From the NCBI RefSeq assembly GCF_900113705.1, contig NZ_FOQI01000002.1:1-64000 (forward strand): a stretch of 64,000 nt of DNA, read 5' to 3'. This DNA comes from Collimonas sp. OK307. Its GTDB lineage: Bacteria; Pseudomonadota; Gammaproteobacteria; Burkholderiales; Burkholderiaceae_D. The notes under the pieces were generated by a model, which was given only the letters and a program-made list of their open reading frames with translations, ran no database searches and was not told where the DNA came from. This document shows, piece by piece, positions 26,183 through 34,414 of this stretch (position 1 is its first letter; each line of letters begins with the position of its first letter). The translations under genes were made by a program, and so were the position numbers.

Positions 26183-27361
26183 ATGAAATCGAATTCAGTG
26201 CGTTGCCGCTTGCTATCGACGGTTTTCATGCTGGGGCTGGCGGTCGCTGCGACAGTACCGTTGCAGGCACAGGCCGAAGGCAAGCGCAAAGTGATTATCG
26301 ACGACGACGTCGGTGGCCCGCGGGCGGCGCAACTGATGGCGATCCAGTCACCGGATGTGGAAGTATTGGGCATCACGATTGTCAGCGGTTCAACCTGGCG
26401 CGACGAGAATATCGCGCACGCCCTGCGCACACTGGAAGTGATCGGCCGCAGCGATATTCCGGTGTTGCCCGGTTCTGCCTTCCCCTTGCTGAATACGCAG
26501 GAAACCACGCGGCGCTGGGAAGCCTTGTACGGCAAGCTGTTCTACAAAGGCGCCTGGATGGATGAAAAATGGCCGGACGGCACCATCCAGAGCCAGCCGA
26601 ATTACCACGCGCACGATGTGGTGCCGCCACTTCCCGAAGGCATGCCGCATACCAAGCCATCGACTGAAATCGCCGCCACTTTCATGATCAGGAAAGTGCA
26701 TGAATTCCCGGGCCAGGTCACCATCCTTGCTACCGGGCCGATGACCAACGTGGCGCTGGCGATCAGTCTTGATCCCACCTTTGCGGAGACGGCGAAGGAA
26801 ATCGTCTACATGGGCGGCAGCCTGAATCCACACCAAATGTTGCCGTCCAAATCGGCGGAACAGTTTGCACGCGAATATATCAATTCGCCGCGTCTCGAAT
26901 TCAACTTCCGCTGGGATCCTGAAGCAGCCAAGATCGCCTTGCGCGCACCGTGGAAACGCATCGTCATGGTACCGGCCGATCCGTCTACCGCGACCGAACT
27001 CAGCGCCAGGCTGTTGAACGACATGACCAAGGCGAACACGCCTTTGACGCAGATGGTGAAAAAGGTGACCGAGACCGGTTTCCCTTTGTGGGATGAGTTG
27101 GCCACGGCGGTTTGGCTGGATCCGACGCTGATCAGCAAATCCGACCAGTTGTTTGTCAGCATCGATACCGACTTCGGCGCCGGCTATGGCAACACCTTGT
27201 CCTGGCCAGCCGCTTACGCGCCACCGGGCCTGATCGCCAGCCCGACGACCGTGGTGCGCGAAGTCAACGTGCCTGCCTTCGAAAAACTGATGATCAAACT
27301 GATGAACCAGCCGACGCCGCCTGCTCCCAAAGCGGCAGAGGCAGCCGGAACCAAACCCTGA
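26183..27361 (+). CDS. Exported nucleoside-hydrolase-family protein with altered active site
   Basis: The 392-aa protein has a signal peptide (about 1-31, LQAQA-EG) and the inosine-uridine-preferring nucleoside hydrolase fold: KVIIDDDVGG, VEVLGITIVSG, VTILATGPMTNVALAI (179-194), YMGGSLNP (209-216), WDPEAAK. The family motif DxDxGxDD reads D40-D-D42-V-G-G-P46-R47, so the base-equivalent Asp is kept but the Asp pair that binds ribose and calcium is replaced by Pro-Arg. The usual HD pair near the end reads W303-D304. It may therefore have a changed mechanism or substrate, or act as a binding protein. Periplasmic location, upstream receptor and divergent importer point to nucleoside breakdown or capture. 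Confidence 0.85.
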   Translation: MKSNSVRCRLLSTVFMLGLAVAATVPLQAQAEGKRKVIIDDDVGGPRAAQLMAIQSPDVEVLGITIVSGSTWRDENIAHALRTLEVIGRSDIPVLPGSAFPLLNTQETTRRWEALYGKLFYKGAWMDEKWPDGTIQSQPNYHAHDVVPPLPEGMPHTKPSTEIAATFMIRKVHEFPGQVTILATGPMTNVALAISLDPTFAETAKEIVYMGGSLNPHQMLPSKSAEQFAREYINSPRLEFNFRWDPEAAKIALRAPWKRIVMVPADPSTATELSARLLNDMTKANTPLTQMVKKVTETGFPLWDELATAVWLDPTLISKSDQLFVSIDTDFGAGYGNTLSWPAAYAPPGLIASPTTVVREVNVPAFEKLMIKLMNQPTPPAPKAAEAAGTKP

Positions 27362-27389
27362 TCAGTTCATCGCCGCGCCTGGCAGCTTG

Positions 27390-27926
27390 CTATTTGGCAG
27401 AGTAGAAACGATATATCGCCCGGTAAGGCATGCGCGCCTCCTTGCCGAGAGCGGTTTGATTGCAACCGTCCGCCGGGGCTTTACCGCCAACCGTTTGCAG
27501 CCGCTGGATGCTTTGCGTCTGGCCAAAGATGCCGGTGCCGGAGTTTGATTTTGCGCTAAGCAGCAACCACGTAATGGCATTGGCGTCGGGGCCGGTGTTT
27601 TGCGCCTGCACCGTACCGACCACCTTGCTGCCATCCGTCGACTCCCAACTCGGACCGGCGTAATGCCAGCCTATCTTCTGGCCGCCCTGATCAAACAGAT
27701 CCGCTTCCGGCGCCACAAACTGCCATTCAAATCTCGAAGCGTCGTCTTTTGCTGCGGCACATCGATAAATTTGCACACCGGTCGCCTTCAGTTCCAGCGA
27801 CAAGACCTGCGTCGGCGCCACGCTCAGATTGGCGGGAACCGCGCTCGGCTGCGGTCCGACACAGCCGGCCAGAACCGCTACGCAGCAGGTTGCTCCCGCT
27901 GTCAGAGCTAGCATTTTCCTTGCCAT
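27390..27926 (-). CDS. DUF3455 lipoprotein
   Basis: The 178-aa protein has a signal peptide with lipobox LAGC (19-22) and the DUF3455 pattern: LELKATGVQIYRCAA, FEWQFVAPEADLFD, GWHYAGPSWESTDGSKVVG, ITWLLLSAKS and a closing YRAIYRFY. The biochemical role of the family is unknown. The gene is convergent with the nucleoside hydrolase gene (28 bp between stops) and appears monocistronic. Confidence 0.88.
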   Translation of the reverse strand: MARKMLALTAGATCCVAVLAGCVGPQPSAVPANLSVAPTQVLSLELKATGVQIYRCAAAKDDASRFEWQFVAPEADLFDQGGQKIGWHYAGPSWESTDGSKVVGTVQAQNTGPDANAITWLLLSAKSNSGTGIFGQTQSIQRLQTVGGKAPADGCNQTALGKEARMPYRAIYRFYSAK

Positions 27927-28017
27927 ATTTCTTCTCCCAGAAAATGTGACGGATGCGTTTGCTAAATATCACGGACTGAATCGTTTGCAACGTCTTTATT
28001 GTAAAACAATAAATGGC

Positions 28018-28905
28018 CTAGGCACGGCTCTTGAACCATGCCGCCGTTACAGCATCGGCGGGAAAGAACGATTCTATCCGCAACTCGTGCACGGTGACGT
28101 CGTGCGGTGTGCCCATGGTGGCGATCGAAGTGAACAGATTCAATTCCACATCATCCTTCCTGATCGTCATCGCCAGGAACGGCAAGACGCGGGTGTCGAG
28201 ATTCGGCGCCTGCGTGGCGGCCCTGATGCCTGGCAGCGCGATCAGCTGCTCCAGCAGGCTGTTGGCCTCGCTGCCAGGACCATCGCTCATGGCTTCGCGC
28301 TGTATCCAATGCAACAGATCTGCGCTGACATCTTGCCAATTCACCAAATATTTCCGGATAGCTTGCGGATCCAGCATCAGCTTCAAGACGTTGATGCCTT
28401 CGCGCGGAATCGGCTGGTTCTCCGGCATATCCAGCAGCCACCTAATCATCATGGCTGCCGGGCCATTGCTCATCACCAGATTCCATAAGCGGTCCACCAC
28501 TAATGCCGGATAAGGCGCTTGCTGAGCCAGCATGAAATCCAGCGCCTGCTTGACCGCGCTTAATTCAGGATCGGTCAATTTCCGTTCCTGGTAGGCCGGC
28601 GCGAAACCAGCTGCCAGCAGCATCACATTGCGCTGCCGCAGCGGGATGTCGAGTACCGTCCCTAGCTTGAGAATCAGTTCCCGGCTCGGTTGCGATCGGC
28701 CGCTTTCCAGGAAGCTGATATGGCGCTGCGAGATAAGACTTTCGGTAGACAGGCGCAGCTGGCTGTAGCCGCGCTTGTCGCGCCAATAACGCAAAGCTGC
28801 GGCGAAGTCGTTGAAATAGCGATTCCGTGCAGCCGGTTCTGCGCCTTGTTTCGCCATGAGCGGCTTCACTAAACCTGCCTTCACTACGGCTTGCTGTGCA
28901 CCCAT
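28018..28905 (-). CDS. XRE-family regulator with MmyB-like ligand domain
   Basis: The 295-aa protein has an N-terminal helix-turn-helix (about 30-90: LRYWRDKRGYSQLRLSTESLISQRHISFLESGRSQPSRELILKL) followed by the MmyB-like domain (ALVVDRLWNLVMSN, DLLHWIQREA, LFTSIATMGTPHDVTVHELRIESFFP), which is PAS-like and thought to bind a small ligand. GGAG before the ATG at 28905 supports this start. It lies 75 bp downstream of a SnoaL-like gene on the same strand and may be co-transcribed with it. Confidence 0.9.
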   Translation of the reverse strand: MGAQQAVVKAGLVKPLMAKQGAEPAARNRYFNDFAAALRYWRDKRGYSQLRLSTESLISQRHISFLESGRSQPSRELILKLGTVLDIPLRQRNVMLLAAGFAPAYQERKLTDPELSAVKQALDFMLAQQAPYPALVVDRLWNLVMSNGPAAMMIRWLLDMPENQPIPREGINVLKLMLDPQAIRKYLVNWQDVSADLLHWIQREAMSDGPGSEANSLLEQLIALPGIRAATQAPNLDTRVLPFLAMTIRKDDVELNLFTSIATMGTPHDVTVHELRIESFFPADAVTAAWFKSRA

Positions 28906-28980
28906 AATTTGGCTCCAAAGAATTACCGGGCAGTTTATCTGGATATCGACAGGGCCGCCCGTAGTTCACTTGAGAAGGCT

Positions 28981-29388
28981 TCAAGCCGGCAAGTTCATCG
29001 CGTCCAGGAAGCCGGTGACGCTGCTGATGCGCCCATCGTCCGCTACCACCACGATATCGGTACCGTAAGCTACCGGCTCGGCGCCTTCGGCAGCCAGGGT
29101 CCAGGAAAAACGCACCACGTCGTTATGGCCATCTTGCCTGCCATGCAATTTGAAACGCAATCCGGCAAACTGCTGTTGCACTGCGCCGATCATGGCATCC
29201 AGCCCTTCATGGCCGGCGTTGCGCATCATGGGGTCGACATAGGTTGCTTCCGGGGTAAACACGGTCGCGATAAGGGCACGGCGGCGGATTGCATCCTGTT
29301 CGTCCCAGGCTGCGATATAGCGGCTGGCGATTGCAGAGGCTTCATTTACGATATTCTTGGCAGTGGTGGCGTTGGTGGCGTTGGTCAT
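28981..29388 (-). CDS. SnoaL/NTF2-like protein
   Basis: The 135-aa protein is a single alpha+beta NTF2-like cone: ASRYIAAWDEQDAIRRRALIATVFTPEATYVDPMM, HEGLDAMIG, RFSWTLA, VAYGTDIVVVADDGRISSVTGFLD. Family members include isomerases, hydrolases and ligand-binding proteins, so function cannot be assigned. AAGGAG precedes the ATG. The likely partner is the MmyB-type regulator gene just downstream. Confidence 0.82.
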   Translation of the reverse strand: MTNATNATTAKNIVNEASAIASRYIAAWDEQDAIRRRALIATVFTPEATYVDPMMRNAGHEGLDAMIGAVQQQFAGLRFKLHGRQDGHNDVVRFSWTLAAEGAEPVAYGTDIVVVADDGRISSVTGFLDAMNLPA

Positions 29389-29569
29389 GATCGTGCTCCT
29401 TCAAGGATTGGTAGGTTCGGGAAGATCTGCTTTGTCGTTGTCGACAGTTGCATTCTCCGCGTCATGCCGGGCATGGTCGATTACCTCTCAGGTAATCAAA
29501 TGGATGCGGCATTGCCTGTCGCAATACAGTGGCAAAATGGCAACTAAACTTTTGAAAAAATAAGGCAGC

Positions 29570-30592
29570 ATGACTAACTCAATATCTTTCTGGATCACCG
29601 GCCTGCTGCTAAGCGCCACTCTTTCAGGCGCGGTAGCGCAAACGAATTCTGCCGCACCAACCTACGGCTCTGAATTGCAGGGTTTCGACTACCCGTATGA
29701 ATTAAAGCACTACGCCTTCGAATCGCAAGGCAAGCAGCTGCAGATGGGCTATATGGATGTCGCTGCAACCGGCGCCGCCAACGGCCGCACCGCGGTTCTC
29801 ATGCATGGCAAGAATTTCTGCGCCGCGACCTGGGAGCAAACCATCAAGGCCGTGAGTGACGCAGGCTACCGCGTGGTGGCGCCGGACCAGATCGGCTTTT
29901 GCACCTCGACCAAACCGGATCATTACCAGTATTCGTTCCAGCAACTCGCCATCAACACCCACGCCTTGCTTGAGCAACTGGGAATCCGCAAAGCGATCAT
30001 CGTCGGCCATTCCACCGGCGGCATGCTGGCCACGCGCTACGCCTTGCTGTATCCGGAACAGGTGACGCAGCTGGTGATGGTGAATCCGATCGGCCTCGAA
30101 GACTGGAAGGCGCTTGGCGTACCGTATCGCACGGTCGATCAATGGTATCAGCGGGAGTTGAAGCTGAATGCCGACGGCCTGCGTAGATATGAACAGAGTA
30201 CTTACTACGTCGGCCGCTGGAAACCGGAATACGAACGCTGGGTGACCATGCTGGCCGGACTCAACCAGGGACCGGGCCACACGCTGGTGGCGTGGAACTC
30301 GGCGCTGATCTACGACATGATTTTTACGCAACCGGTGGTCTATGAATTCAAGGATCTCAGCATGCCTGCCTTGCTGCTGATCGGCGATGCAGATACCACC
30401 GCCATCGGCAGCGATGCCGCTCCGGCTGCGGTGAAGGCGAAAATCGGCCAGTACAAGCTGTTGGGTAAGCAGGTGGCCAAGCTGATCCCGCAATCAACGT
30501 TGATCGAGTTTGCCGGCCTCGGCCATGCACCGCAGATGGAGCAGCCGGCCGGGTTTCATAAAGCCTTGCTGGACTGGCTTGCCAGGCAATAA
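29570..30592 (+). CDS. Exported alpha/beta hydrolase
   Basis: The 340-aa protein has a signal peptide (about 1-24, GAVAQ) and a full alpha/beta hydrolase domain: oxyanion region MHGKNFCAATWEQ, nucleophile elbow GHSTGGM (Ser about 145), acid in LLIGDADTTAIG, and His in GLGHAPQMEQP. It resembles epoxide hydrolase/haloperoxidase-like periplasmic esterases; the substrate is unknown. It is convergent with the oligopeptidase gene that follows. Confidence 0.88.
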   Translation: MTNSISFWITGLLLSATLSGAVAQTNSAAPTYGSELQGFDYPYELKHYAFESQGKQLQMGYMDVAATGAANGRTAVLMHGKNFCAATWEQTIKAVSDAGYRVVAPDQIGFCTSTKPDHYQYSFQQLAINTHALLEQLGIRKAIIVGHSTGGMLATRYALLYPEQVTQLVMVNPIGLEDWKALGVPYRTVDQWYQRELKLNADGLRRYEQSTYYVGRWKPEYERWVTMLAGLNQGPGHTLVAWNSALIYDMIFTQPVVYEFKDLSMPALLLIGDADTTAIGSDAAPAAVKAKIGQYKLLGKQVAKLIPQSTLIEFAGLGHAPQMEQPAGFHKALLDWLARQ

Positions 30593-30607
30593 ATCCAATC
30601 TGGTCAC

Positions 30608-32758
30608 TCAGCGCCTGGCAGACAGGTGCAGGCCCCATTGCGACAGCATCCACGCCATCTCGAACGCGCGCTCTTTGATTGCGTCGTAGCGGCCGGAAGC
30701 ACCACCGTGGCCGGCGCCCATGTTCACTTTGAGCAGCAAGGCGTGGTGGCCGGTTTTCATGGCGCGCAGTCTGGCGACATATTTGGCCGACTCCCAATAC
30801 ATCACCTGGCTATCGTTGAGCCCGGTGGTGACTAACATAGGCGGATAGTCTTTGCGCTCGATATTGTCGTAGGGCGAATAGCTGCGCATGTAGTCGTAGG
30901 CGGGCTTTTCGTTGGGATTGCCCCATTCCAGGTATTCGCCGGTAGTCAGCGGCAGGCTGGCATCCATCATGGTGTTCATTACGTCGACAAACGGCACCGC
31001 TGCGTGCACCGCATGGAACAGGTCGGGCCGCATATTGACGACCGCGCCCATCAGCAGGCCGCCGGCGCTGCCGCCTTCGATGATCAGGCGCTGCGGACTG
31101 GTCCAGCCTTGCTGGATCAGATATTCGGCGCTGTCGATGAAATCGTTGAAGGTATTCTTCTTATTCATCAGCATGCCGTCGTCATGCCAGTGCTCACCCA
31201 TGTCGTTGCCGCCGCGGATATGCGCTTCGGCGAATATGACGCCGCGATCCAGCAGGCTGACGCGGCTGTTAGAGAAACCGGCGTCAGCCGGAATGCCATA
31301 CGAACCATAGGCATACAGCAGCAATGGCGCTGTGCCATCCAGCTTGACACCCTTCCGGGCAACAGTCCACAGCGGTACTTTGACGCCGTCACGCGCGGTG
31401 GCCCACAGGCGCCTGGTTTCATACAAGGCGGGATCGTAGCCAGGCACTTCCTGTTGTTTCAGCACTACGCGCCGACCGCTCGCCATGTCGACATCGAACA
31501 CCGTCGACGGCGTTACCGGCGACTCATACATCAGGCGATATTGGCGTGATGTGAATTCCGGCGTGCCGCCAGGGTGCGATGCGTAAACCGCTTCGTCGAA
31601 CTCCACAGTCTTCCAGCTGTGATCGGCAAAATTGTAGATGCGGGAACGCTCTTGCGCATCCGATTTTTCGCTGACCACCAGAAAATCGCGGAACAGTTCG
31701 AAGGATTCCAGCAAAACCTTGGGATCGTGCGCTACCAGCTCTTTCCAATGATCCGGACCGGGAGTCGCCAGCGGCGCCGTCACCAGGCGGAAATTCTTGG
31801 CATCCTTGTTGGTCATGATGAACAGTTCGCCATCGCGATGGTCGACATGGTAGCGATGTCCGGTTTCACGTCCCAGCACTGAATGGAAGCTGTCGTCCGG
31901 CTGGTCCGCCGGCAACAGGCTGACTTCAGTGGTGTCGGTGCTTTGCGCCTCGAGTTCAATGAATTTACGGTCGCCGCTGATGCCGACATCCAGGTTGAAT
32001 TGCTCTACCGCTTCGCGATATACCTCGACCGGCTTGCTGCCAAGCTTCAGACGCAGCACCAGATCGGAACGCTTGGTTGTGGCATCTTCCTGCACCAGGA
32101 ACAAAGTCTGGCTGTCGGCAGCCCATGCCAGGCTGGTGACGCGCTCCACCGAATCGTCCAGCAATTTCCCTGTGCTCATATCCTTGATGTGCAACCGGTA
32201 CTGGCGATAACCGGTGGTATCGGTGGAGTACGCCAGGTAACGGTCGTCGGGGCTGACTGAAAAACTCTCTACCTCAAAAAACTTCTTACCCTTTGCCAGC
32301 TGGTTCTCGTCCAGCAGGATTTCTTCCGTGGCGCTGGCGTCATAGGAAAAATCGGCGTCGACCTTGGCGAGCCGGCGGCAAATTATCGGATACTGCTGGC
32401 CCGCCTCGGTGCGGCTGTAATAGTAGAAATTGCCACGCCGGGTTGGTACCGACAGATCGGTTTCCTTCATGCGGCCCTTTATTTCACCGTAGAGCTTTTT
32501 CGCCAGCGGCGCCAGCTTCTTGGTCATTGCCTGCGTATAGGCGTTCTCTGCCTTCAGGTAGGCGATCACCTTGGGATTGGTTTTTTCACGCAGCCAGTGA
32601 TAGTCGTCGCTGACGATTTCTCCGTGCCGGGTTTCTTGCCAGGGCTGCCTGGCAGCGACCGGAGGTGTTGGAGCGGATGTAGCGGGAGTAGAAGTGGAAG
32701 TCATCAGAGCCAGGAAGAATGCGCCCAGGGCATGGGCACGTTGCTGAAGGAAAGACAT
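30608..32758 (-). CDS. ptrB: Oligopeptidase B (S9A prolyl oligopeptidase family)
   Basis: The 716-aa protein has a beta-propeller N-terminal half (about 70-430) and a C-terminal alpha/beta hydrolase with nucleophile GGSAGG, acid in TTGLNDSQV and His in GAGHGG, as in oligopeptidase B, which cuts small peptides after Arg/Lys. The start at 32758 has AAGGA upstream; the longer open frame to 32836 is disfavoured. The N-terminus (RAHALGAFFLALMTSTSTPATSA) looks like an export signal, so this version may be periplasmic, unlike the E. coli enzyme. Confidence 0.9.
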   Translation of the reverse strand: MSFLQQRAHALGAFFLALMTSTSTPATSAPTPPVAARQPWQETRHGEIVSDDYHWLREKTNPKVIAYLKAENAYTQAMTKKLAPLAKKLYGEIKGRMKETDLSVPTRRGNFYYYSRTEAGQQYPIICRRLAKVDADFSYDASATEEILLDENQLAKGKKFFEVESFSVSPDDRYLAYSTDTTGYRQYRLHIKDMSTGKLLDDSVERVTSLAWAADSQTLFLVQEDATTKRSDLVLRLKLGSKPVEVYREAVEQFNLDVGISGDRKFIELEAQSTDTTEVSLLPADQPDDSFHSVLGRETGHRYHVDHRDGELFIMTNKDAKNFRLVTAPLATPGPDHWKELVAHDPKVLLESFELFRDFLVVSEKSDAQERSRIYNFADHSWKTVEFDEAVYASHPGGTPEFTSRQYRLMYESPVTPSTVFDVDMASGRRVVLKQQEVPGYDPALYETRRLWATARDGVKVPLWTVARKGVKLDGTAPLLLYAYGSYGIPADAGFSNSRVSLLDRGVIFAEAHIRGGNDMGEHWHDDGMLMNKKNTFNDFIDSAEYLIQQGWTSPQRLIIEGGSAGGLLMGAVVNMRPDLFHAVHAAVPFVDVMNTMMDASLPLTTGEYLEWGNPNEKPAYDYMRSYSPYDNIERKDYPPMLVTTGLNDSQVMYWESAKYVARLRAMKTGHHALLLKVNMGAGHGGASGRYDAIKERAFEMAWMLSQWGLHLSARR

Positions 32759-32882
32759 AGTGTACAGATCCTTGTATCGATAAGCATGAATGTACACCTG
32801 GCGCATCGCGCATCGATTGAAAATTCGCATACGCATACCGGTTAGAATATCTTTCCGCCACTTTCAGCAGCAGCGAAACAAG

Positions 32883-33641
32883 ATGACAACACCGTTCGTT
32901 GATTTCGATCTCATCAGTTCACTTGAGGAACGTGCGTTCAATGCATGGCCAGCGCAGAAATCCGCGCTCTGCGGCGGCTGGCTGTTACGTCTGTCCGAGG
33001 GGTACACCAAACGCGCGAATTCTGCCAATGCCTTGCGCCCGACGGTGGCATTCAGCGAAACACTGCAGGTCGTGGAGCATTTCTATGCGAGACATGGCTT
33101 ACCCGCGATCTTCCGCTTATCGCCGCTGGCAGGCGCCGAGCCGGACCACGCACTCGACCAGGCGGGATATCGTAAAATCGGCCGTACACTTGTCATGACT
33201 GCATCGCTGGCGACTTCGGCACAAGCATCGACCGCGCATGATGTCGTGATTGAAGCAGCTGCAAGCGATGCGTGGAGCGCCGGTTTTTCGCAGGCGAACG
33301 GCGTCCCGTCAGGGTCGCAGGCGGTGCATGATCGTATGCTCGCGGCCATCACGATGCCAGCCGCGTTCGCCACGCTCATTGAGAATGAAACTCCGGTTGC
33401 CTATGGTCTGGCGGTGGCAGAGAACGGGGCCGTGGGTCTGTTCGACATTGTCGTCGCGCCGGATGCACGTCGTTGCGGCGCAGCGACAAGGCTCGTTACA
33501 GCTTTGCTGGAGTGGGGACAGGCGCAACGCGCAACACGCGCATATCTCCAGGTTGTTGCCGATAACCTGCCGGCAATTGCGCTGTACCGAAAACTCGGGT
33601 TCGATGAACAATATGAATATCATTACCGCATACGTCCATAG
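32883..33641 (+). CDS. GNAT-family acetyltransferase
   Basis: The 252-aa protein ends in a GNAT domain: VGLFDIVVAPDARRCGAATRLVTALLEWG (acetyl-CoA loop, variant of RGxG/A) and AYLQVVADNLPAIALYRKLGFDEQYEYHYR. The N-terminal half has a weaker GNAT-like repeat (WLLRLSEGYTKRANSANAL), the pattern of YobR/ArgA-like double-GNAT enzymes. I start at 32883 (MTTPFVDFDLI); the frame opens at 32790 over the promoter of the divergent gene. It is followed after 2 bp by the hydratase gene. Confidence 0.88.
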   Translation: MTTPFVDFDLISSLEERAFNAWPAQKSALCGGWLLRLSEGYTKRANSANALRPTVAFSETLQVVEHFYARHGLPAIFRLSPLAGAEPDHALDQAGYRKIGRTLVMTASLATSAQASTAHDVVIEAAASDAWSAGFSQANGVPSGSQAVHDRMLAAITMPAAFATLIENETPVAYGLAVAENGAVGLFDIVVAPDARRCGAATRLVTALLEWGQAQRATRAYLQVVADNLPAIALYRKLGFDEQYEYHYRIRP

Positions 33642-33643
33642 AC

Positions 33644-34414
33644 ATGACTTCTCAAACTCATAACTCCCTGCCTGCCGCAGCCATTCTCGCGGAACGCCGC
33701 CGATCCGGCACGCAGGGCGCACGCCTGCCGCCGTCCTTGCGGCCACTGGATGCCGCGGCCGCGCTGGCGGTGCAAGCTCTCGTGAGTGAACAGCTGGGCG
33801 ACAAGATCGTCGCGTGGAAATGCGGATTGCCTGTCGATGGACAACCCGTGCTTGCCCCCATCTATGCCGGCACCGTCTGCAGCGGTGGCGCGTGCGCTGC
33901 ATGGGTACGCGGCGGCCAGGTCCGGGTTGAACCGGAACTGGCTTTCGTCCTCGCTCAGAACTTACCGGCGCGCTCATCACCCTACTCTGCAGCAGAAATT
34001 GATGCCGCTATTGGCGGTACCTACCTCGCACTAGAACTGATAGACAGCCGCTACAGCGAACCGGACGAAGCGGGTTTTATTGAAAACCTGGCTGACGGCT
34101 TACTCAACCAAGGGCTGTACCTCGGCCCGCGGGTGGATGCGGAAGCTGCGCATGCTGCTGCCGAATTAGCGATCCGAATCAGCATTGCAACCCAGGAAAC
34201 AAACCAGCTAAGTGGCCGCCATCCCGCCGTCCATCCACGCGCTCCTCTGTACTGGCTGGCAGAGTTCCTGCGCGCTGCAGGACAAGGTTTGCAGGCTGGA
34301 CAAGCCGTCATCACCGGCTCCTACGCCGGCAGTTTCGGCTTGCCGGTGGCACAGGACATTGCAATACGATACGGTGACCTGGGCGAACTGGCCGTCCGTT
34401 TTTCGCCGAGATGA
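33644..34414 (+). CDS. 2-keto-4-pentenoate hydratase / FAH-family protein
   Basis: The 256-aa protein matches the MhpD/DmpE/DmpH group: IVAWKCGLPVD near the start, VEPELAFVLAQNLP (metal-binding Glu pair), YLALELIDSRY, and AVITGSYAGSFGLPVAQDIAIRYGDLGELAVRF at the end. Members hydrate 2-hydroxypenta-2,4-dienoate or decarboxylate oxalocrotonate. No other aromatic meta-cleavage gene is nearby; the neighbours are an acetyltransferase and a helicase, so its pathway is unclear. The stop overlaps the next start by 4 bp. Confidence 0.85.
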   Translation: MTSQTHNSLPAAAILAERRRSGTQGARLPPSLRPLDAAAALAVQALVSEQLGDKIVAWKCGLPVDGQPVLAPIYAGTVCSGGACAAWVRGGQVRVEPELAFVLAQNLPARSSPYSAAEIDAAIGGTYLALELIDSRYSEPDEAGFIENLADGLLNQGLYLGPRVDAEAAHAAAELAIRISIATQETNQLSGRHPAVHPRAPLYWLAEFLRAAGQGLQAGQAVITGSYAGSFGLPVAQDIAIRYGDLGELAVRFSPR

